This document shows positions 6,423 through 11,263 of a stretch of DNA of 11,263 nucleotides, one piece after another (position 1 is the stretch's first letter; the number at the start of each line of letters is the position of its first letter). The DNA comes from an uncultured Ruminococcus sp. Lineage in GTDB: Bacteria; Bacillota; Clostridia; Oscillospirales; Ruminococcaceae. The notes beneath the pieces were generated by a model that was not told the origin of the DNA, ran no database searches, and was given only the letters and a program-made list of their open reading frames with translations. The stretch spans positions 1 through 11,263 of the forward strand of contig CAMNMO010000061.1 in the NCBI GenBank assembly GCA_946544695.1, written 5' to 3'. A program made the position numbers and the translations under genes.

Positions 6423-7136
6423 ATGGGAACACTGATGGATATACGCTCGCTGAAAGCCTGGTACACACCTGAAAAGCATGTACTCAAAGGGCTTGACCTG
6501 ACACTTGACGAACACAGCGTCGTCGGGCTGATAGGACTTAACGGTGCGGGCAAGACCACACTTATGAACGTGCTGTGCGGGCTGCATGACGGCTTTGAAT
6601 GCGCATCACAGCAGTACGGCGGCAAGGCTTTCACCTTTGACGGGAATGACTTCAAGGGCGACAGATACATCGTTTTTTCTGAGGACGAGTCCTTCGGGTA
6701 TTTCTGCTTTGATGAATACCTCACCTACGTTTTTGACTGCTACGGCAAAAAGCCCGACAAGGCTTATGTCGATACACTGGTGGAGAGATTCGGTTTCGGT
6801 GAGTATCGTGGCGTGCTTATAAAGGACCTTTCGCTGGGCAACAGGCGCAAGGCTTACCTGATAACAGGGTTTGCGCTGAAACTTCCCCTGCTGCTGCTTG
6901 ATGAACCTGTAAACGGACTGGACTTCAACAGCACAGAAACGCTGTATTCGCTGATAGCAGGCTACAAGGAGTTCGGCACGGTGCTGTTCTCATCACACAT
7001 ACTGGAAAGTGTGACGCTGACCTCAGACAAGGTACTGGTGCTGGAAAACGGCGTTATCGCAAAGACCTACACAGGCAGCGGCATAACCCCCGAAAATATC
7101 CGTGCGTCACTGGGAACGGAGGAAGGCAATGTTTAA
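6423..7136 (+). CDS. ABC transporter ATP-binding protein, CcmA/ABC-2 type
   Basis: This 237-residue ATPase is paired with the permease that overlaps its end. Walker A is GLNGAGKTT (38-46), Walker B is LLLLDEP (156-162), the D-loop is NGLD (164-167), and the switch histidine is His192 in SSHILES. The signature is LSLGNRRK (136-143) in place of LSGGQ, a degenerate form common in ABC-2 exporters of the CcmA/NatA group. The Q-loop region reads IVFSEDESFG, with acidic residues where glutamine usually stands. The ATG at 6423 has only a weak AGAAAGAAG upstream. ATG 6435 (MDIRSL) is an alternative, with GGGAA before it, so the first four residues are uncertain. The role is active export or lipid/peptide movement; the substrate is unknown. 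The operon site and kinase neighbourhood point to an envelope-defence function. Confidence 0.92.
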   Translation: MGTLMDIRSLKAWYTPEKHVLKGLDLTLDEHSVVGLIGLNGAGKTTLMNVLCGLHDGFECASQQYGGKAFTFDGNDFKGDRYIVFSEDESFGYFCFDEYLTYVFDCYGKKPDKAYVDTLVERFGFGEYRGVLIKDLSLGNRRKAYLITGFALKLPLLLLDEPVNGLDFNSTETLYSLIAGYKEFGTVLFSSHILESVTLTSDKVLVLENGVIAKTYTGSGITPENIRASLGTEEGNV

Positions 7137-8262
7137 GCTGCTTTCAAGGAAGCTGCTGGGTGAGAAGTGCAAAAGCGGCTTAAAGTCGCTGTTCATCTCG
7201 GCGGTCATAGGTTACAGCATGTCGTCGATAGGCAGCATAAAGATCTCGGGCAGGGTGCTGGTGCTGACGGTCATATTCTTCACAGGCACGCTGGTGATAC
7301 AGACCCTTTCTTCAAAGGAAAACGCAAGACTGCTGCGTGGGCTGTTTGCCATGCCCTGCAATGAAAAGCGCACCCTGTGGGAATACGCTGCGGCGGTGGG
7401 CGCTTATGTCATCATGACTAAGCTTTCGCTGGTGGCTGCACTGTTTGCTGCCTTCTCAAAGGTCACTCCCCTGCGGGTGGGACTGTTCCTGCTGGGGGCT
7501 TTGTATGCGGTGTTCGGCGGAATGGCTGCTTTCGGGCATTTTCGCAAGAGACCGTACATCTCAGCACTGTTCGTGGCTGCGGGCATAGCTATGGCTTTCC
7601 TGCTGCCTGAGGGTGCAGCGGGCGCTTTGATACTGGCTGCTGCTGACCTCGCAGCTGCTGCGGTGATGAACTTTATCCCCCTTGACAACTTCCGTGTACG
7701 TGAGACTTCCGCTAAACGGACAGTTGTACACAAGTCGGGCAGCGGCATGCTGATACCCCGCTATGTGCTGCGCTACCTGACGGAAAACAAGAACTACATC
7801 GTATCAAGCGTGATAACTGTGGCATTCTCGGTGTTCCTTGCACTCAACTCGCAGAAGATGGGACTTTTCATGGGCTGCGGCATGGGCATGGCGCTGATAT
7901 CGGTGAACTCGCCTATGGCTGTCATCGTAAGTTCAAATCGTGGGCTTGACCGCAAGCTGAACGCACTGCCCTCAAAGACACGCAGGTTCTTCCTGCCCTA
8001 CGGCGCAGCGCTGTTCTGCTTTTACCTGATAAGCTTTGCTGTCTACCTTGCGGCGTTCTGCATCGCAGGCGGTCATGCGGGCATAAGGGGATTTATCACA
8101 GCACCCGTTTTCGCAGCTGAAAGCGCCGCATTCGTGGCAATGCTGGAAAACCGCTTCACCATCAGGAACTGGAAGACCGAACCCGACCTGTGGCACAATC
8201 CCAGAAAATACATACTGCCTGTGCTGCTGATGCTTGAAGCAGCGGCAATATTTTCGATATGA
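7129..8262 (+). CDS. Polytopic membrane protein, probable ABC-2 type permease
   Basis: This is a 377-residue integral membrane protein with roughly ten hydrophobic helices. The clearest are at about 21-36, 44-60, 86-108, 116-136, 143-180 (probably two), 223-240, 246-268, 289-313, 322-340 and 360-376. The start is ATG 7129 (MFKLLSRKLL), with GGAGG at 7118-7122 and 6 bases spacing. The ribosome site lies inside the ATPase gene and the two genes overlap by 8 bases, so translation is coupled. An in-frame ATG at 7102 gives nine extra polar residues and lacks a ribosome site. The basic amphipathic N-terminus before the first helix is common in ABC-2 permeases. I see no diagnostic family motif. The assignment rests on topology and on being the last gene of an ATPase operon. 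Confidence 0.82.
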   Translation: MFKLLSRKLLGEKCKSGLKSLFISAVIGYSMSSIGSIKISGRVLVLTVIFFTGTLVIQTLSSKENARLLRGLFAMPCNEKRTLWEYAAAVGAYVIMTKLSLVAALFAAFSKVTPLRVGLFLLGALYAVFGGMAAFGHFRKRPYISALFVAAGIAMAFLLPEGAAGALILAAADLAAAAVMNFIPLDNFRVRETSAKRTVVHKSGSGMLIPRYVLRYLTENKNYIVSSVITVAFSVFLALNSQKMGLFMGCGMGMALISVNSPMAVIVSSNRGLDRKLNALPSKTRRFFLPYGAALFCFYLISFAVYLAAFCIAGGHAGIRGFITAPVFAAESAAFVAMLENRFTIRNWKTEPDLWHNPRKYILPVLLMLEAAAIFSI

Positions 8263-8270
8263 ATAACACA

Positions 8271-8319
8271 AAAGCCTTTCTCCCGAAGTTTCGGGCAGAA
8301 AGGCTTTACTATTGTTTTT
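8271..8319. terminator. Hairpin terminator shared by two convergent operons
   Basis: AAAGCCTTTC (8271-8280) pairs with GAAAGGCTTT (8298-8307), enclosing an inner stem CCCGAA/TTCGGG (8282-8295) with a GT loop. On the plus strand it runs into a T-rich tail (8305-8319) that overlaps the stop codon of the opposing gene. On the minus strand the stem is followed by TTTTGTGTTATT, a weaker tail. It probably serves both directions, and more strongly the rightward one. Confidence 0.85.
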
Positions 8320-9472
8320 ACTTTTTGCAGGAAATTATGATATCGCAGATACGGTCCACCTCTGCAACAGTCAGGTCGGCGTAGAGGGGCAGTGTCAGCA
8401 CCGCCTTGCTTACCTTCAGCGCTTCGGGGGTATCGTTGGGGTCGAACCTGCCTTCAAAGCACTCAAAGGTGTTTGTCAGCGGGTAGAAATACTTTCTTGC
8501 GAATATATTGTGTTCAGCCAGCACGCTGTATACATCGTCACGGTCACATCCGAAAACATCAGCATCTATCACAACAGGGAGATATGCGTAATTGGGCTTC
8601 ACATCGGGAGAATACCTGTTCAGCCTTATGCCGTCCAAGCCGTCAAGCCTTTCATGATAGCGCCCTACCACACTGCCACGCTTTGCTATCTCCTCATCGA
8701 CATGGCGCAGGTTGCATATACCCATTGCAGCACTGAACTCGTTCATCTTCGCATTGGCACCCACAGATTCCACCTTTTCGGGACCGTGTATGCCGAAGTT
8801 TTTCAGGTCGTATATCTTGTCACCGAATGCCCGGTCCTTAAAGCATACCGCACCGCCCTCGATGGTATTATATCCCTTTGTGGCATGGAAACTGAAGCAG
8901 GAAGCATCACCGAAAGAACCCACGCCCCTGCCCTTGTAGGTCTCGCCAAAGGTGTGTGCCGCATCATAGATGACTTTCAGACCGTATTTGTCGGCAATGC
9001 GCTGTATCTCCTCGATATTGCAGATATTGCCGTAAACGTGCACGGGCACTATGGCTGAGGTCTTATCGGTTATCAGTGATTCTATCCCCGTCACATCTAT
9101 CGTGAAATCTTCGGGGTCGATATCGCAGAACACAGGTGTCAGACCGTTCCTGACGATGGCATGGGTGGTCGATGCAAAGGTGAAGGGTGTGGTTATGACC
9201 TCACCTGTCAGCCCCAGTGCCTGCATGGTCAGTTCAAGCGCCATGTGACCGTTTGTGAGAAGGTCTATCTTCTCGACGCCCAGATAGCTTTTCAGTTCCT
9301 CCTGAAGCTTTTTGTGCTTGGGACCCATGTTGGTCAGCCAGCGGGTATCCCAGATATCCCTTATCTCGTCACAGTATTCCTCAAAGGAAGGCATTGATGA
9401 CCTTGTGACCAGTATCTTGCCTGTAACGTACTTGTCTATCATTTTGGTATAGTTATTATCGTTCGAGTTCAT
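8318..9472 (-). CDS. DegT/DnrJ/EryC1/StrS aminotransferase, VioA-like
   Basis: This 384-residue PLP enzyme is predicted to transfer an amino group to a keto sugar on a nucleotide carrier. Family marks are RWLTNMGPKHKKLQ (44-57), TNGHMALEL (73-81), ITTPFTFAST (93-102), VHVYGNI (144-150), PLP-contacting Asp170 in IYDAAHTFG and Schiff-base Lys199 in SFHATKG, then EGGAV and NAKMNEFSAAMG (240-251). The closest family I recall is the VioA-type dTDP-4-keto-6-deoxyglucose aminotransferases; this is from memory of the motifs, so the sugar is unproven. ATG 9472 is preceded by GGGAGA at 10 bases and overlaps the end of the ATP-grasp gene by 17 bases. Met11 has no ribosome site. It is the last gene of a leftward operon, ending at the shared hairpin. 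Confidence 0.9.
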   Translation of the reverse strand: MNSNDNNYTKMIDKYVTGKILVTRSSMPSFEEYCDEIRDIWDTRWLTNMGPKHKKLQEELKSYLGVEKIDLLTNGHMALELTMQALGLTGEVITTPFTFASTTHAIVRNGLTPVFCDIDPEDFTIDVTGIESLITDKTSAIVPVHVYGNICNIEEIQRIADKYGLKVIYDAAHTFGETYKGRGVGSFGDASCFSFHATKGYNTIEGGAVCFKDRAFGDKIYDLKNFGIHGPEKVESVGANAKMNEFSAAMGICNLRHVDEEIAKRGSVVGRYHERLDGLDGIRLNRYSPDVKPNYAYLPVVIDADVFGCDRDDVYSVLAEHNIFARKYFYPLTNTFECFEGRFDPNDTPEALKVSKAVLTLPLYADLTVAEVDRICDIIISCKK

Positions 9473-10739
9473 ACTTATCGTATCTCCCTATAAGCATATT
9501 GTTTCCGTCCTCGTCAAGCACCTTGACGGTATCATAGATCTTATCTATCGTGCGAATGAGTTCCTGCTTGTCGTCAGAACAAAGATAGATGCGGCAGAAC
9601 ACCTGCGAATAATCAGCAGGCAGCCTGCACACCGTGCCCACATGCATCTTTTTTGAAACATAGATGACGCAGTTTTCACGGCTTATCTCGTCAAGTCCGC
9701 TGATGCTTGCGATGGTGCCTTTTGTGGCAAGCAGGGTAAGCGTGATGCCTGTTTTATCAAGGCGGGGATCGTCCTTCTCGTCAATAAGACGATCGTCGCC
9801 CATTGTTCCTGTCAGGGCGTGGCGTATCATCATCTGCACAACGTTCATGCCATTGATGAAGTCCGAATAATGGAAGGAAAGCGAGCCTTCCAGCCTGAAA
9901 CCGAGATCCACACAAACAAAGCTCCCGTTTCTCATCTTGCCCTGCATGAGCGCATATCCGTTCTTCATGCCCAGCGAACTAAACAGTTCCCTGTACTGTT
10001 TATCCTGCTTTTCCATAAAACCCTCAAGATATTTTGAGGGGTAAACATTTCCGACAGCCTGCTTGATGATACCGCCGCCAAAGCCGAAATCCACCATTAT
10101 CCTGTCAAGTGAATTGGAAAGTGTTGCCTTACCGTTGTGGATAGTGTAGAAAAATACAGGCTCATATCTTGGATCATCACCGTCAAGAAAGCCTTCGATG
10201 ATAGCTTTATTGCTTACCGAACTTTTGCAGGCAGCCTCATAAGCCGCATCAAGCTCGTCACGGTCTTTGCAGACAGACACACCTCTGCTTCCCGCATTAT
10301 CCACAGGCTTGACTATCACGGGGAAGCTTATATCCTCATCGTCTATGCTGTATGCGGTCGTTGCGGGTATTCCCGCATTTACGCACGCCTCACGGAATCT
10401 GTCCTTGCTGAATATCACTTCCAGGTCGGCGCCTTCGGTGTAGCAGTGAAAGCCCATTCTTTTGCACAGCTTTGTCAGGCATTCCACACGCCGCTCACTG
10501 TATCCCGCCAGACAGCCGTCCACATTCCTGTCCCTGCATATCTTCTCCAGTGCGTCCATATCAGACCAGCTTATGTCGTAGGCTTCATCGGCAGCATACT
10601 TTGCAGGTGCCAGCGACCAGTCGGTATGGTTATCGGTGACGATGGTGTAAACGCCGAGCTTCTTAGCTTCGTTTATTATCTCGATCTCCACATTGGTCGC
10701 CCCGAGTATAAGCAGTCTTTTACCTTTAAGCTCCATCAT
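9456..10739 (-). CDS. ATP-grasp ligase-like protein
   Basis: This is a 427-residue cytoplasmic protein of the ATP-grasp superfamily, whose members join a carboxylate to an amine through an acyl-phosphate. An N-terminal Rossmann-like domain (LLILGATNVEIEIINEAKKLG, about 9-29) is followed by DRFREACVNAGIPAT (113-127). Next come the ATP-binding strand FPVIVKPVDNAGSRGV (139-154, Lys144) and IIEGFLDG (180-187). The metal-binding strand reads VCVDLGFRLEG (275-285): Asp278-x-Gly280-x-Arg282, where most relatives have Glu-x-Asn-x-Arg. The loss of the Asn ligand is notable. There are two adjacent start ATGs (10739 and 10736). AGGAG lies 4 and 7 bases upstream of them, so Met2 may be the true start. 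The first ATG overlaps the upstream stop by 4 bases (ATGA). Lying between two sugar aminotransferases, it may attach an amino acid or other acid to an amino sugar; this is inference. Confidence 0.85.
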   Translation of the reverse strand: MMELKGKRLLILGATNVEIEIINEAKKLGVYTIVTDNHTDWSLAPAKYAADEAYDISWSDMDALEKICRDRNVDGCLAGYSERRVECLTKLCKRMGFHCYTEGADLEVIFSKDRFREACVNAGIPATTAYSIDDEDISFPVIVKPVDNAGSRGVSVCKDRDELDAAYEAACKSSVSNKAIIEGFLDGDDPRYEPVFFYTIHNGKATLSNSLDRIMVDFGFGGGIIKQAVGNVYPSKYLEGFMEKQDKQYRELFSSLGMKNGYALMQGKMRNGSFVCVDLGFRLEGSLSFHYSDFINGMNVVQMMIRHALTGTMGDDRLIDEKDDPRLDKTGITLTLLATKGTIASISGLDEISRENCVIYVSKKMHVGTVCRLPADYSQVFCRIYLCSDDKQELIRTIDKIYDTVKVLDEDGNNMLIGRYDKYELER

Positions 10740-11263
10740 ATTGCTCCTTTTTCCTCCAGCTTTGTCAGTATGTATGCCATAGCGTCCCTGTCATAGCGCT
10801 GGTCAACAGGCAGCGGCAGTATGTTCATTGCGTAGTCGTATTCAAGACTGTCCCTGTCACAGCAGTCAGTCACATCGCCCCACAGCATGGGCACGAATAT
10901 CTTCATCTGCTGGAGTTCCTTCCTGACCCTTACGCCGTCATCAAGATACAGCGGGTACATGAAAGCACCCTCAGGCACAGTCAGCCTCAGCCTGTTGATG
11001 CCGCCCAGCCTTTCGTGCAGAAAGCTGAAATTCTCGGTCCTGCGCTTTATGATGCGCTCATAGTCATAGGACCTCAGCAGGTCATCGGTCAGCCTTGACA
11101 TGCGCTTTATGGGCTCATCGGCAAAAAACTTGTTATTGTCGGAAGATTCCTTGTAAAATTCCCCCGCATTCCGCTCGAAGCGTCCCAGAATGTAATGTAT
11201 GCGCTCAAAGGATTCATCTGCGGGCAGTTCACGGTCAAGCCTTTTGTCGCTGTACACGAAAGC
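10736..11263 (-). CDS. PLP aminotransferase of the DegT type, C-terminal part (runs off right edge)
   Basis: 175 residues of the end of a protein are visible; the frame stays open to the last base. A GTG at 11257 could be read as a start but is preceded by in-frame residues (AF) and lacks a visible ribosome site, so this is a truncated view of a longer gene. The segment RRTENFSFLHERLGGINRL (72-90 counted from that GTG), then VPEGAFMYPLYLDDGVRVR, IFVPMLWGD and NILPLPVDQRY, fits the C-terminal small domain of DegT-family aminotransferases. There the LPLPxDQRY stretch lies near the end. The catalytic lysine would be beyond the edge, so activity cannot be judged. Its stop overlaps the ATP-grasp start (ATGA), placing it in the same leftward operon. 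Family assignment is moderate. Confidence 0.65.
   Translation of the reverse strand, partial: AFVYSDKRLDRELPADESFERIHYILGRFERNAGEFYKESSDNNKFFADEPIKRMSRLTDDLLRSYDYERIIKRRTENFSFLHERLGGINRLRLTVPEGAFMYPLYLDDGVRVRKELQQMKIFVPMLWGDVTDCCDRDSLEYDYAMNILPLPVDQRYDRDAMAYILTKLEEKGAI

Noticed and set aside
8312..9058. Plus-strand open frame of 248 codons
   Set aside because: It is a shadow of the DegT aminotransferase on the opposite strand, where the PLP motifs are intact.
10137..10796. Plus-strand open frame of 219 codons
   Set aside because: It is opposite the ATP-grasp gene. No promoter, ribosome site or family resemblance was seen.
11255..11257. GTG as the start of the rightmost minus-strand gene
   Set aside because: The frame stays open to the window edge, and the visible residues match only the C-terminal end of an aminotransferase.

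Overview
The window looks like a piece of chromosome from a low-to-mid GC Bacillota, most likely a Clostridia member near Ruminococcus. The basis is Shine-Dalgarno sites of the GGAGG type, TTGACA/TATAAT promoters with 17-bp spacers, a histidine kinase with almost no sensor domain, a large two-module FtsX permease, and tight gene packing. The genus is a judgement from protein style, not a search result.

Layout. (1) Bases 1-303, minus strand: the first 101 codons of a sugar-binding (LacI/periplasmic-binding-fold) protein with a TTG start, running off the left edge and served by a good promoter at 384-412. (2) Bases 576-4217, plus strand: an operator-like site, then an MacB/BceA-type ABC ATPase and a 929-residue FtsX permease, closed by an intrinsic terminator. 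(3) Bases 4239-4401: a MITE-like insertion with terminal inverted repeats, an apparent 10-12 bp target duplication and a perfect 33-bp internal palindrome. (4) Bases 4409-6132: a near-consensus promoter, an OmpR-type response regulator and a histidine kinase. (5) Bases 6142-8262: a second copy of the operator-like site, a 53-residue membrane protein, a CcmA-type ABC ATPase with a degenerate signature, and a polytopic permease. (6) Bases 8271-8319: a hairpin placed to terminate transcription from both sides. (7) Bases 8318-11263, minus strand: an operon of aminotransferase (partial) - ATP-grasp ligase - VioA-like aminotransferase, probably for an amino-sugar surface glycan.

How it fits together. 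The two ABC operons flank a two-component system, and each starts with the same ~41-bp sequence: 21 identical bases at the upstream end, then a second conserved block, with the -10 box at the same distance in both. The simplest reading is that the response regulator binds both sites and switches on both transporters. Cell-envelope stress such as antimicrobial peptides is the likely type of signal, by analogy with BceRS/VraSR-like modules. The operator match is read directly from the sequence; the regulator assignment and the signal are inference. The glycan operon is convergent with this module and shows no trace of the operator within the window.
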